Positions 1-10,182 of a stretch of 64,000 nt of DNA are shown here, piece after piece; the stretch's first letter is position 1; each line of letters begins with the position of its first letter. The DNA is from Zygaena filipendulae (Eukaryota; Arthropoda; Insecta; Lepidoptera; Zygaenidae). The notes under the pieces are model-generated. The model had not been told where the DNA came from, searched no databases, and saw only the letters and a program-made list of their open reading frames with translations. The position numbers were made by a program, and so were the translations under genes. The DNA is taken from positions 11,202,501 through 11,266,500 of the forward strand of contig OU015659.1 in assembly GCA_907165275.2 (NCBI GenBank), given 5' to 3'.

Positions 1-109
1 GCCTCACTTGAAAGCCAGTTCCCATTCAAAGATAGGTGTGTTTACAATCTTCTATCACACCGTCACATCAAATTAGTTGTGGTCAAACTCCTGGCCTATT
101 CACGATAAA

Positions 110-210
110 AAAATGCGTGAGTGTCGTGGAAGTTTTTTCCATATTAACTATTGACGCCGTGACGGAAAATCAATTTTTACTCCCATCCGTGCGATAAAGA
201 ACTTCGTTTA
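110..210 (+). repeat. dispersed repeat, copy 1
   Basis: Shares the blocks AAAAAAATGCG, AGTGTCGTGGAA, GACGCCGTGACGGAAA and GTGCGATAAAGAACTTC with 17637-17850 in the same orientation. The second copy has extra sequence between the blocks. Family unknown. Confidence 0.5.
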
Positions 211-225
211 AAAAAAAAAACCAAC

Positions 226-381
226 CTGACACAGTCGTGGGCGCAGTCCCTCAGCCGGCAGTAGCTGCAGCTGCAAGTGGAGTAGCACGACCCGAGGTCC
301 GAGTCGCCGACGCTGACGGAGTCGAACCTGCGCGTGCGCACCCCCGAGCTCTGCCCGGTGTCGGTGTGCGAGCCGCGCCAT
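226..381 (-). CDS. candidate internal exon, cysteine-rich, unrecognised protein
   Basis: On the minus strand an AAATTCCAG acceptor lies just above 381 and a CAG|GTTGG donor just below 226. Between them one frame, taken after a single leading base, stays open for 51 codons. It reads as a polar N-terminal half (WRGSHTDTGQSSGVRTRRFD) followed by an acidic stretch and a cluster of seven cysteines in about 20 residues (CYSTCSCSYCRLRDCAHDC). The block is about two-thirds GC, whereas its surroundings are strongly AT-rich, which favours a conserved exon over intergenic DNA. It leaves phase 2, so it would continue left of the window. Its entry phase matches the exit phase of the candidate exon at 1177-1328. 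I do not recognise the family. The ATG-led frame on the same strand is also open, so the reading frame is an inference. Confidence 0.42.
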
Positions 382-497
382 CTGGAATTTAATTTGAATT
401 GTGATTATTACCATGCGAAAAAAGACCAACCACCCAAGACGGGTGCTTGTGTCAGTAACGTGTGTATGATAAGATGCGGGGATCACTCGCTTCCAGC

Positions 498-662
498 TGT
501 CTGTCCCTATGTATGCTTAGATCTTTAAAACTACGCAATGGATTTTCATGCGGTTTTCACCAATAGATACAGTGATTCATGAGGATGATTTATATTTATA
601 TTTTATCCTGGAATCCCCGCGGGAACTCTGAAATTGCTGCGGGTGAAACCGGGGACAGCTAG
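498..662 (+). mobile_element. Helitron-like non-autonomous element, 5' divergent
   Basis: Ends in a GCGGGTGAAACC hairpin remnant and CTAG (659-662). Its 5' half (CTACGCAATGGATTTTCATG, GGTTTTCACCAATAG) matches the reverse strand of 14373-14556 and part of 24620-24740, so these are one subfamily. Confidence 0.6.
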
Positions 663-800
663 TTTTTAATAATCACCAACACGCGAACATTGACAATGTC
701 TTTTTCAAAAAACAATTTGGATATAAAACTAAAACAAAAATCAAAACTGTGATGTCAAAAACCTGTTAACTCTACGGTTAATCTTGAGTACTTAAATTGG

Positions 801-1100
801 GTATTCTCCAGGGTATGAAAATCAAAATTCTAATTAGTCCGTCAGTTAGAAAATAAAAAAATAAAAGACACGTATTTTTTGCTTTTTCAATTTAATGAAA
901 ATGAACATAGATAAGGCGCATTAAAGTATAGGGTGGGGGGCTCGTGACGTCAATATTCATTATAAGCGCCATACAAACCGCACCGAATTGTGACGTCACG
1001 CGAAATTTCAACTCAATGTATCTCTGTTATTTTTTGATTAAGTAAAAAAAGAAAAAATACGTGTCCAATATTTTTTACTAATCTACATGACGGACTAAAA
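801..1100 (+). mobile_element. CRE-bearing MITE family, copy 1
   Basis: Inverted-repeat element bounded by TTAGTCCGTCAGTTAG on the left and its counterpart CATGACGGACTAA on the right. The core carries two TGACGTCA palindromes (about 946 and 992) and the family string CATACAAACCGC. Its outer left end (GTATTCTCCAGGGTATG) matches the outer end of the reverse copy at 54046-54320. Confidence 0.65.
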
Positions 1101-1176
1101 AAAATTTTTTTGTCAAGAAGCCAATTGCATTGTAAAATAAAACAAAGACTAAAAAAACGAAAAAGAAAAAACATAC

Positions 1177-1328
1177 CTTGCACTCTTCGAATCCACGTGT
1201 TCCACTAAAATGTTCCAAGTCCTGTGTATTAAATACAACAGGAACAGTATTCTGGAGGATTCCGCATGCGGTGGCAGTTCCTTTTTCCGCCACCGGCGAC
1301 TGTTGGCGCTACTGAGTCCACTTCCCAT
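1177..1328 (-). CDS. candidate first coding exon, possibly N-myristoylated protein
   Basis: On the minus strand an ATG at 1328 sits in a strong Kozak context (ACCATGG) and opens 50 codons that end at an AAG|GTATGT donor at 1177/1176. The N-terminus MGSGLSS fits the MGxxxS N-myristoylation pattern, followed by a basic patch (RRWRKK). The exon leaves two bases (AG) in hand, which is exactly the phase required by the candidate exon at 226-381; the junction codon would be AGA, Arg. The intervening intron holds a MITE (801-1100) and a Helitron-like remnant. A second frame through the same block is also open but meets a stop upstream and would not match the phase of the cysteine-rich frame. No family is recognised; this is a gene-model suggestion only. 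Confidence 0.38.
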
Positions 1329-1479
1329 GGTTCCTTCCGGGCGGTACCAATTTCAAATCACAAAGCTATTTTAATTGCAGATTTTGTCGTGGGTGGACGT
1401 TTTATGCTGAAATAAAAGGAAGAAACAGAGTGAGGACTTCGTATCAATAACAATGTAAGCTTGTACCTATCTATCTTCC

Positions 1480-1585
1480 GTATTTTTCCCGAGATTTTGC
1501 TCATATAATATGACAATGTGTATGAAAAATTTCATTAAAATCGGTTGAGCCATTAAGGCGTGAAAGCGTAACAAAAAAAATATTT
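1480..1585 (-). mobile_element. Helitron-like fragment
   Basis: Contains the reverse of the conserved middle part (AAAATCGGTTGAGCCATTAA, GGCGTGAAAGCGTAACAAA). Both ends are missing. Confidence 0.5.
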
Positions 1586-2238
1586 ATTTATTTATAGTTA
1601 ATTATAACGGTAAAACCAATTACCTACAACAATTAACATAGAAAGGTTAACTTATAACAGAAGACGCTCACGCATACTTAGTCTCACAAAACCTCAAGCA
1701 TCATTATTTCATGCCATGCATCCACAAACAGATCACTGACTGACTCAGGGTCAAGAATGAGAAGGGCATTGAGAGCACCCAGCAAAAATAAACTCACATT
1801 CGCATTTATAACAGTAAGGATTTCCCCTTTTAACAAATCATAAAAGTCAGTGTTACCATTATGCGTTAAATTTATCAAATTAATAAGAAGTTTGGAATCC
1901 ATTAATGCTTTCCATACTACATCCCCTTCGATCCAATTTATCTATCATAAAGTTCTGGTCCATTACCTACTTACATTTGCATATTTTATTTTTGCTTTAA
2001 AACTCCATAAAAATTGTTTTACGGTTGAAAATAGATATAATAATAGTTATAAATCGCGTGATAATAAAAAGCGCATATCTTTATGTTGGCCGGATTGTAA
2101 TAAACCGGGAATTTATCTAGGTAGTGGTGGAGCACATCTACGTGGTCTTCATGAGTAAAGCTCCAGTCACAGCGGCGACTATATGGTAGCGACTGCGACA
2201 CTGAAAAAACCTTCAGAAGCCTCCAATTGTGGCAAAAT
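1586..2238. other. AT-rich interval without recognised gene
   Basis: Short open frames occur on both strands, but none shows splice signals, codon bias or recognisable motifs. I see no repeat family here that recurs elsewhere in the window. Confidence 0.4.
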
Positions 2239-2304
2239 TTTCGTGGATTTAAAAACATGTAGATCTAGATAAAAGTAGATCTACATGTTTTTAGATCCAC
2301 GAAA
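2239..2304. repeat. near-perfect hairpin, 29 bp arms
   Basis: Arms 2239-2267 and 2276-2304 are reverse complements with a single mismatch and an 8-base loop. The arms centre on ACATGTAGATCTA. A transcript across it would form a precursor-like stem; it could equally be a tiny foldback transposon. Confidence 0.75.
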
Positions 2305-2446
2305 CCCGCGCTACGTTACGTGCTAAACTTCATTCTAATCTAATAAAAAAATATGTTCAGTTATGATTATATTGTACACACAGCTTACAGGTTTAAAAAA
2401 AAATACTAAAAACTAACAAGTTATCCTAATTCATTCTAACTAAAAT

Positions 2447-2575
2447 GTTTTTTTTTTATGTCATAGAGGGCAAACGGGCAAGTGGCACACCTGATGGTAA
2501 GTGATTACCGCAGCCCATGGACATCTGCAACACCAGAAGGCTTGCAGGTGCGTTGCCGACCTGGAATGGGGATGG
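2447..2575 (-). mobile_element. tRNA-derived SINE, 5'-truncated copy
   Basis: The plus strand reads as the reverse of the SINE body: GGCAAACGGGCAAGTGG, CACCTGATGGTAAGTGATTA, CCCATGGACATCTGCAAC. The poly(T) at 2447-2458 is the reverse of its A-tail. The tRNA-like head seen at 49786-49997 is missing. Confidence 0.65.
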
Positions 2576-2589
2576 GTTTGGGAATGTGA

Positions 2590-2755
2590 GTTTGTTAGTT
2601 TGTTGGTTATGCTTTCAAGCCTGAACTAGTCAACCGATTATCATGAAATTTTGCATACACTTTGTCAGTGGTACAGAAAAGGACATAGGGTAATTTTATC
2701 ACAGAATTTTTACTCCGCGGGAGTACCAAAATTAACCCGAGGAACGGCTTGTAAA
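2590..2755 (+). mobile_element. Helitron-like fragment
   Basis: Carries the family middle (TCATGAAATTTTGCATACAC, GGTACAGAAAAGGACATAGG) and decayed CCGCGGGAG, and lacks the CTAG end. Confidence 0.55.
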
Positions 2756-2769
2756 ATTATAAGTACACG

Positions 2770-3045
2770 GAGAGAAATCAATCAGACCGGAGAGGTTTCA
2801 GTCGCCCTTCGTTGCCCGAAGGATGTGTTGGCGACACAATATCAATGACCAGCAGGCATAGTGACCGACCCCGCAAGGTGTCAATAATGTGCAAGCTACG
2901 GGAGAGTATACTGACCAAATACGGTGCCCAACCGAACACCGGCAGCAGAAATACTGTTGACCAATCTTCGGTGGGACTTTTCGGTCGCGATCTTTACCGA
3001 GCAAACCTCTATTTTTTCTGTCAGGGTAGGTACTTCATGATACTG
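2770..3045 (+). repeat. dispersed repeat of unknown class, copy 1
   Basis: TGCCCGAAGGATGTGTTG, GACACAATATCA and GACCAATCTTCGGTGGGA recur in reverse orientation at 28365-28580. The two copies are clearly diverged. Neither preserves a convincing reading frame, so I cannot say which transposon it comes from. Confidence 0.5.
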
Positions 3046-3259
3046 GTTCGAATAAATTCAATCCGATACGAAATAGGAAGGAACGATAAAAGAAGCAAGA
3101 GTCGCGTAGGTACTAGATCAGCGTGTGCTGCGCGTCTCTCTGCTAATCAGCCGCTGCGAACCCGCACAAGTGTGGCGGAGGCTTTAGTGAGTTTTTCCTC
3201 TTTATTTTTACACCGCCCGTGCTCGTGCTGTCATAGTGTGAGCGCCCATTAATTTGTCG

Positions 3260-3780
3260 CACAGAGAATAATGATAGTTCATGGCGGAATGCAGCGGGAT
3301 TATTTTTTATTATAAATTACAAATTTTTTTCGGGCTTATTAATTAAAAAAATGTGAAAATTTTCATTTGTATCTTATAATAATAACATGTAACGAGGCGG
3401 CTATGTGCCACTCTTTATGATATCCAACCTCATTTTTGTTACTTCTTTATTTTTAAAATTTTCTGCAGCTGTATTGTTCTATTCCATTTTGTGTATTTTC
3501 TATTTTATTTTATTTTATTTATGACCATTACTAGACTTCTGACGAACCAGATCTATATTATTATTAGGTAATGCCTTTTATTGCTTTTAATTTATAATTT
3601 ATTTAATAATGATCTAGCCAGAGGTCTTAGAAGGCCTCCCAACATTCCTACCCGACAAATACCTATAATCTATATGCTTAAATGCACTTCTAAAACAGAC
3701 AGCGCCTGCTGAACCATACATAACGAGTATCCTCCCACTTCTGCAAAACGACTAATTCCGCCGGCGCAATCTTCACTAGT
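3260..3780. other. AT-rich interval, nothing recognised
   Basis: Simple-sequence-like (TTTTA runs near 3510). No motif, splice-flanked frame or family repeat was identified. Confidence 0.4.
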
Positions 3781-3984
3781 GATGGATAATTATGCAAAAA
3801 ACCAATAGTATTTTAATTGAACTTCATTCATCTCCCCAGCCACATCACTAGGAAGCTGTGAAGGGCGGACGTTCTATGAGTGCTGTCATAATTATTGTAA
3901 GTACCTGGATGACCGAGCATATTGGTTTTTTTTTTGGTAAATCTTTGTACGGAAGCATCGCCAATTTTATTTTCTCTGTGGATA

Positions 3985-4145
3985 AAAATGAAACCTCGCT
4001 CGTAACGCCATCTGTTGTTAAGTAGCAATACAGCACTAATTTTTCACTACCTAAAAACACGGATTAAACGACGTTTTCCAAAAATGAAACCTTCATGAAA
4101 ATCGTTGGAGCCGTTTCCGAGATTCGGATTATATATATAAAGATA
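3985..4145 (-). repeat. dispersed repeat, copy A
   Basis: Read on the minus strand it contains CTCCAACGATTTTCATGAA and TACTTAACAACAGATGGCG(T), both present in the same order at 48860-49050 on the plus strand. Probably a short retroposon or MITE; its ends are not defined. Confidence 0.5.
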
Positions 4146-4214
4146 TATACAGTAGAATTTATTGACGTCACACATAACATTACAGGCCAAGTTTGAATTA
4201 AAAAAAACTTATTT

Positions 4215-4355
4215 CAGCACTAGCTTTTCTCTCAGTTTCGTACGCGTTAATTTCGGAGTTCTCTCGAGAACTCCGGGATAATAAGTAGGTTGCCCCTGAC
4301 AACGTGTATGCTAAATTTCATGATTGGTTGAGCAGTTAAAGCGTGAATGAATATA
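4215..4355 (-). mobile_element. Helitron-like element, diverged
   Basis: Reverse orientation: CTAGCTTTTCTC at the 3' terminus, then ACGCGTTAATTTCGGAGTTC and GACAACGTGTATGCTAAATT. The 5' end has decayed. Confidence 0.5.
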
Positions 4356-4696
4356 AAAAAAACACAATAAAACAAACCCAATATTAGTTTGGATTTACAG
4401 AGAGTTTATGTAATTTTTCACCACAGATGATCTTGCTATAAAATGCAAATTTAAGATGTCCAATGTCTGAGCTCTACATACGATGATACCGCCATCTCCT
4501 ATTGTTTTCATCTTACATGAAAACAATGACTACCTTTTGCCCACGACTTTGTCCGCGTGGTAGTCAAATCAGACATCGAAGAAAGTGTTCTAAGAAAACA
4601 CTTGTTCCATACAAACTTTGCAACCCCCTTCACTTCACCCCCTTAGGGGAACAATTTCAAAAATCCTTTCTTAATGCCCACTTAATTACGACTCTT

Positions 4697-4915
4697 ACGG
4701 CCGCACTCAGAGTTTACTTTAATGATTACTTTGCTAAGTATAGATTTTTAAAACAAAACTGCCGCAATCAGACAAGTTTAATAAATTAATGCTAATTGGC
4801 ATTTAACTAATTACAAAAATGCCAATTAACATTAATTTACTGAACGTCTCTGATTGCGGCAGTTTTGTTTTAAAAATCTATACTTAACTAAGTAATCATT
4901 AAAGTCGACTCTGAG
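4697..4915. mobile_element. foldback (long inverted repeat) element
   Basis: Two arms of about 98 bases (about 4706-4804 and 4818-4915) are near-complete reverse complements, e.g. CTGCCGCAATCAGA against TCTGATTGCGGCAG and AAAACAAAACTGCCGC against its reverse. Only about a dozen bases lie between them. A half-element with the same arm is at 29107-29213. Confidence 0.75.
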
Positions 4916-5473
4916 CCCCCCCTTAAGGAATATTTCTGCAAAATCTCATGATTCTAGACCCAGCGGTTTTAGCTGTGTTTAGATCCATCAGTCAGTTTCT
5001 GATTTTTTTATATAAATAGATTTCCTTCTTCAAAAAAGCAGTCTTAGAATAAAATTAGAATAATTTATTTAGCAACTTTTAATGCTAAGCGCTATTGCTA
5101 ATGTTTATTTATGTATGACCATCACTATAATCTTCAGAGCGCACGATTTATCGCCTATTGTTAAGCTCAGATTTACAGCTGATAGTGCGTCGGGTTTTAG
5201 TGGAATTAATGCCCATGTACCGGTGAGAGGTACGATTCGACTAATTCATTACCTATTACATACATTGAAATGTTCGCTATTCATTTAATTGAATTATAAT
5301 TCAATTGCGTTTTTTATTGATGTAAGTTACAGTACCAGCGGTGTCACAATAAGGAAATATTATATTTAGCTTATACATATAATATAGCTGATATAAAGTC
5401 CCAATAAGTAATTAATAATTTAAATTAATTTCCATCATGATTCCAACAGATCAAAAATTAACAATCATTACTA

Positions 5474-5670
5474 TCTATACTAATCTAATATATAAAATTC
5501 TCGTGTCACAATGTTCGTTCCCATACTCCTCCGAAACGGCTTGACCGATTCTCATGAAATTTTTTATGCATATTCAGTAGGTCTAAGAATCGGCTACTAT
5601 CTATTTTTCATCCCGGAATTCCCGCGGGAACTCCGAAACTCACGCGGGTGACACCGCGGGGCACAGCTAG
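5474..5670 (+). mobile_element. Helitron-like element, first of a head-to-tail trio
   Basis: Starts A|TCTATACTAAT and ends with a GCGGGTGACACCGCGG hairpin and CAGCTAG (CTAG 5667-5670). The next copy begins on the next base. Confidence 0.7.
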
Positions 5671-5851
5671 TATTATATAAAGAGGTAAAACTTGTGAGTT
5701 GTAAGGGTAATCTCTGGATCTACAGAACCGGTTTTGAAAAATTTACCAAGAGAAAGCCACGTTATTTGTGAGTGTCTAGCCTATATTGTAACCCGGGATT
5801 TCCGCGGGAACTCTGAAATCACCGCGGGTGAAACCGCGGGGGAAAAGCTAG
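5671..5851 (+). mobile_element. Helitron-like element, second of trio
   Basis: Begins directly after the previous CTAG with TATTATATAAAGAGG, an abbreviated 5' end. It has the CCGCGGGTGAAACCGCGG hairpin and ends CTAG at 5848-5851. Confidence 0.7.
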
Positions 5852-6051
5852 TTATTGTATAAATGCGTAATCTATGTGAGTTTATTTGTTTGTTTGTTAC
5901 GCTTTCACGCCTTAAAGGCTCAGTCGATCATTATGAAATTTTGCAATACCCGTAATCAAGGGTACAGAGAAGGCCATAGACGTGCTTTTTAGCTCGGAAT
6001 TCCCGCGGGAACTCCGGAATTTTCGCGGGTGCAACCGCGGGGAACGGCTAG
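5852..6051 (+). mobile_element. Helitron-like element, third of trio
   Basis: Abuts the second copy. Includes TTTGTTTGTTTGTTACGC, the GGTACAGAGAAGGCCATAG middle and a final CGGCTAG (6048-6051). Confidence 0.7.
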
Positions 6052-6190
6052 TTGTTGTCATATGTTTGCGACGACCGCACTGAGTGATCGACTGCTTGCT
6101 AATAATTTCAGTGTATACGTCGACTTTCTAATTAGACGGCGGCGTTCATTTCCTAGGAAGCTGAACCAAGGCGAGTTATTATATTACCTA

Positions 6191-6340
6191 CTAGCTGTGA
6201 CCCGCGGTTTCACCCGCGCGAATATAAAAAATAATCTACGACGTATTCTCAGACGTACCAAATATACAAAAAAAATTTCATCAAAATCGCGGTCAAGGAA
6301 CAAACACTATACGAGATTTTTATATAGTTACGTATTTTAA
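6191..6340 (-). mobile_element. Helitron-like element, reverse orientation, truncated
   Basis: CTAGCTGTGACCCGCGG begins at 6191, then GTTTCACCCGCGCGAATA. The 5' half is lost. Confidence 0.6.
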
Positions 6341-6681
6341 GATTAACTAGCTGCGCACGATTTCTCCTCGCGATAATTTCGGAGTACCCGCGCCATACAA
6401 CTTTTGCAGCCCCTTTTCATTGCCTTTAGGAGTAGAGTTTCGGAAAATCCTTTTTATCGGATTCCAACAAAGAATAAATCCTCCATATTTCAGGTCTCTA
6501 CAATCCTGTGCGTTGATCCGTCAGTCAGCGATTCAGGACAAAGCATTTTATAATATGTAACCCGTTGTATAAAAAATTATTTAGCATTTTGTAAGCGTGC
6601 CGCTGCCTGGGCACCGTGAAGAATGAATTGGTATAACCACAGAGAAAATAAATAACTAGAGATGACATGTGAGCGTGGCAA

Positions 6682-7253
6682 GCGCGCCACGGTTGCTGTG
6701 TGAAATCACATTGTTCTGACAAATTACATCAACTTTACTTTATTGATTGGTAAAATTACTGTTTCATTGTGTAAATCACAATGCTGAGTCAATTTACACA
6801 AACTTTGGTTAGATTTACCTATATTTTCTTTAATTTTAATGACGATTTTCCTGAATTCTACTTATAATCAAAGTAAAATTACATAATTGCGTACTTTTTC
6901 AGATTTTATGTAACATCAAGTTCTATTTTGGCAATTTTACACATTTTTAAAGTAAAGTTACATATTTTTTATGTATTGCCCCTGTGGAAACCCAAACCCA
7001 TGTGTAAAAATACAAATATTTCTGTAATTAAACACATTTTAGTTACTATTACATAAATTTACACTGAAATTACAAAAAAATATGAAATTTCGAAGAAAAT
7101 ATGTAAAATAAACGAAAATTATGTACTTTGCCACAATTTTATTTACTTTTACATTTTTTTGGGCACTTTCTACAGGTTTATGTAAATTTTTTTCATGTAA
7201 AATTACATAATTTTTAACAGTGTAAGGAAACGCCACGGCGCGCCACGGTTGCT
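6682..7253. repeat. AT-rich block flanked by a 16 bp direct repeat
   Basis: GCGCGCCACGGTTGCT occurs at 6682-6697 and 7238-7253. The roughly 540 bases between are dense in TTACAT/ATGTAA-type words (AAATTACAT, GTAAAATTACA, TTTACACA). It could be an insertion with a 16 bp target duplication or a tandem-repeat remnant. No coding frame is convincing. Confidence 0.55.
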
Positions 7254-7363
7254 TTCCAAAAACTGCTTTTGTTGGCATCCCGAATATATTTTCCACAATA
7301 TTTCCAAAACTGTGAATTTTGTGAACAACGATTAAGTTAAAACCTAACCAAACGTCATTTATT

Positions 7364-7388
7364 ACGTTTGTTTGTTTGTTTGTTTGTA
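7364..7388. repeat. (GTTT)n microsatellite
   Basis: Uninterrupted GTTT units. Confidence 0.8.
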
Positions 7389-7709
7389 TAGATTATTGAA
7401 CATAAACAAAGTTTTTAAAAATTGCTTAAATGAAAATTCACATTTCGTTAGGTACGTTAATAAATGTTTTTATGGGTGATGAACAGTTTTGTGTAGGATC
7501 ACCCAGCGATACCGGTTTTCGTTTATTTCCATACTAAGCTGAGTTGATGGCACTCCTATCTGTTCTGTGGGCATAACGTGTTAAATTTGATAAAATTAAA
7601 CTCCAAAACCCGGTCGTTTGGCTGGATGCAGTGAACGACGGTGATTGATCGCTACACGTAGCGCTTGCGTTAGTGTTTGTATGGATAAGACTTATGAAAA
7701 AAACTTAAT

Positions 7710-7882
7710 TGTTTCCCGCGGTTTTACCCGCATTAATTTCCGGGTTCCCGCGGTAATTCCGGGATAAAAGTAACATGTGTTCTTTTCTGTACCGCTGGCA
7801 ATGTAAGTATTACGCAGAATTTCTTGATGATCGGTTGGGTAGTTAAGGTGTGACAGCGTAACAAACAAACAATTTTTTTTTT
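7710..7882 (-). mobile_element. Helitron-like element, 3' end decayed
   Basis: Reverse of the family: CCCGCGGTTTTACCCGC, TTTTCTGTACCGCTGGCAAT, GTGTGACAGCGTAACAAAC. Confidence 0.6.
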
Positions 7883-8383
7883 TACTTTTTTAATATTAGG
7901 ATTACACCTGGAATCAAATTCACCGACTTAAACTCACCGAAAATGTAAAAAAAATATAATATTTAAGAATCGTAATAAAGTTATGTCCACACAAAAACAG
8001 TGTACGTATAATATTTCAAAGAGATAACTGCACTTAATTCATCTTGACTGCGAACCGAGGCCGGGGCACACGGAGACAGCGTAGACGCGAGCCCGACAAT
8101 TGAATTAAAAAAATGGATTGCCCAGAAGTTAAGGAACGAAAAGAAGTTTTAACGAGATTGCCTCGAACCGCAAATGTTCTTTGGACATCTTATTATCTTA
8201 TAACTTTCAGAACTCGAATTACTGTAGCTAATAACTTATAAGTTCTCATAACTACTTTAAAAAAAGTTGTTGCAACAGTTACGTACCTACCTACAACATA
8301 TAGGTACCTACAAAAAGTTCAGTCCAGACAACATCATGCAAATTGAAATACACAAAAACATATTATTTCAACTATATCTAATA

Positions 8384-8600
8384 TTAAAATCCGTGTAAAT
8401 AAATAAATAAATAATGTGAGCCTGTTTGTTACTTACGTTTTTACACCATAACTACTCAATCGATCATCGTAAAATTTTGCATAGGTACTTACACCTTTTC
8501 ATGGGTACAGAAAAAACATAAAGTATCTACTTTTATCCCGAAATCCCTCCAAAATCTCCAAAGTTAACACAAATGAATCCGCCGGAAAGATCCAAGTGAA
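8384..8600 (+). mobile_element. Helitron-like element, strongly diverged
   Basis: Retains the TCGATCATCGTAAAATTTTG and GGGTACAGAAAAAACATAAA blocks. The terminal hairpin and CTAG are gone. Confidence 0.45.
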
Positions 8601-8939
8601 AGTTAAAATAAAAATACCTAGTGAAATATTCCTTGCATTTACGCAACTACATAATAAGCTGTTTCTCACGGTTTTACGTGCATTTCAACCCTTTAAAAGT
8701 ATTTCGAAAAAGCGGACACAAAGCAAATAAAAAAGTAAGATAAAAACTGCTTGACCAAATCGCAATATTCTAGTTTGGGGTTAGTTTAAGTAAAATCTGC
8801 ACGCTCACGTTTGAGGGTTAAGTAATGAATGTGGTATGCGCTGCGCCGGGAACTCTGTATTTGGCACTGTTCCTAATGCGATGTTTTATCACACACAGCA
8901 TAGCATAGCTATAGATATCTGGCGTGGGTATTTGGTCAA

Positions 8940-9105
8940 TTTTTATATTACTGGCCGAAGGGATGGAGCACTTGGAAAAAAAAGGAAATATTAAGTCTTT
9001 GGCTCCATGTTTTATGAGAGAGGAAAATGCCTATTTATTTTGTACCTACTTTTCTTAATGGGGACCAATAAACTCCTATTCTTTCTTTCTTTCTCTTGTT
9101 TCTTG
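8940..9105 (+). mobile_element. short retroposon with (CTTT)n tail
   Basis: Ends GGGGACCAATAAACTCC then (TTCTTTC)n. A reverse copy with the same GGGGACCAATAAACTCC tail lies at 51964-52122, where a target duplication is visible. Confidence 0.6.
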
Positions 9106-9325
9106 CTTCCGTATTGTCCGTCTGCAGATTAAACCGTGTAAATTAGCTGGCGGGAATCGAAGATGGTGGTTCCGTCACTTATTTTTGTGTTGATTGATTT
9201 ATTTATATCAGAAATAAATATATATTTGTTTGTTTATTCGTTAAACTTTTGCAAATACGTTGTCAGGGGATGGTCAGGGGTTGCAGAAAAATAAGTATAC
9301 TGTACTTTTCAATCCATAAAACCTT

Positions 9326-9511
9326 AGTATTATAAATGCGAAAGTGAGTTTGTTTGTTTGTCGGGCTTTTACGTCTTGATGACTCAACCGATCATCATGA
9401 AATTTTGCTACACGATATCAGGGGTACAGAAAAGGACATAGGTTACTTTTATGTCGGAATTCCTGCGGAAACTTCGAATTTAACGCGGGTAAAACCGCAG
9501 GGATCGGCAAG
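9326..9511 (+). mobile_element. Helitron-like element
   Basis: TATTATAAATGCGAAAGTGA start, GGGGTACAGAAAAGGACATA middle, and a mutated end GGCAAGT in place of GCTAGT. Confidence 0.65.
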
Positions 9512-10182
9512 TATTAAAAAAATTGCTTTAGAGTTGGCAATCTCCTTTATTAGTTGTGTAACATTACAATAAAATTTGAATAGTTGTATATTTTAACGTT
9601 ATTGTAAATTAAATCGTTTGTATCCGATGCCGATCTCCGTGGAACGTTTGTTTTGTTCATTTCCCACCGCTATCACTACAAAAATGTGCATTCAAACAAA
9701 ATAAAAAAGGCGGTTCGCTTAAAAAAATGAAAAGTTTTCAACACTTTCATTCTCATTGTTTTCGACATATTTTTTATGGCTACTGTCGTGTTTCTTCGGT
9801 CAGCTCGTCACGAATTGTAGAATTAACTCATTTATTTTATTACTTCTGTTTTAATTACGGAATATACCATTTATTATGCTTTTTGTGCGAGTTGCGTTTT
9901 GTTTTCTTTCTCATACAGTTTTTATAGGCGTAAAATATGGTAATTTATTTTAATGTACATAGATGTAGAAAATCTCAACAACGTTATGTCGGTAGGTATG
10001 AACAAAAACATTGATTTGCTCATTAAGTGTCTTGTAGAAAGTCTATCTATTTATACATGTAATAAAATAGTAACGTACCTACCTAAGTAAAGCCAAGCCT
10101 AGGAAAAGTTCAAAACATAGGTACAGGTATATCACATTACACGCGTTAATTTAGAGATTACCATAGAGATAAATTATTATTG
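9512..10182. other. AT-rich interval, nothing recognised
   Basis: Frames are short and low in complexity. No repeats shared with the rest of the window were noticed. Confidence 0.4.
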
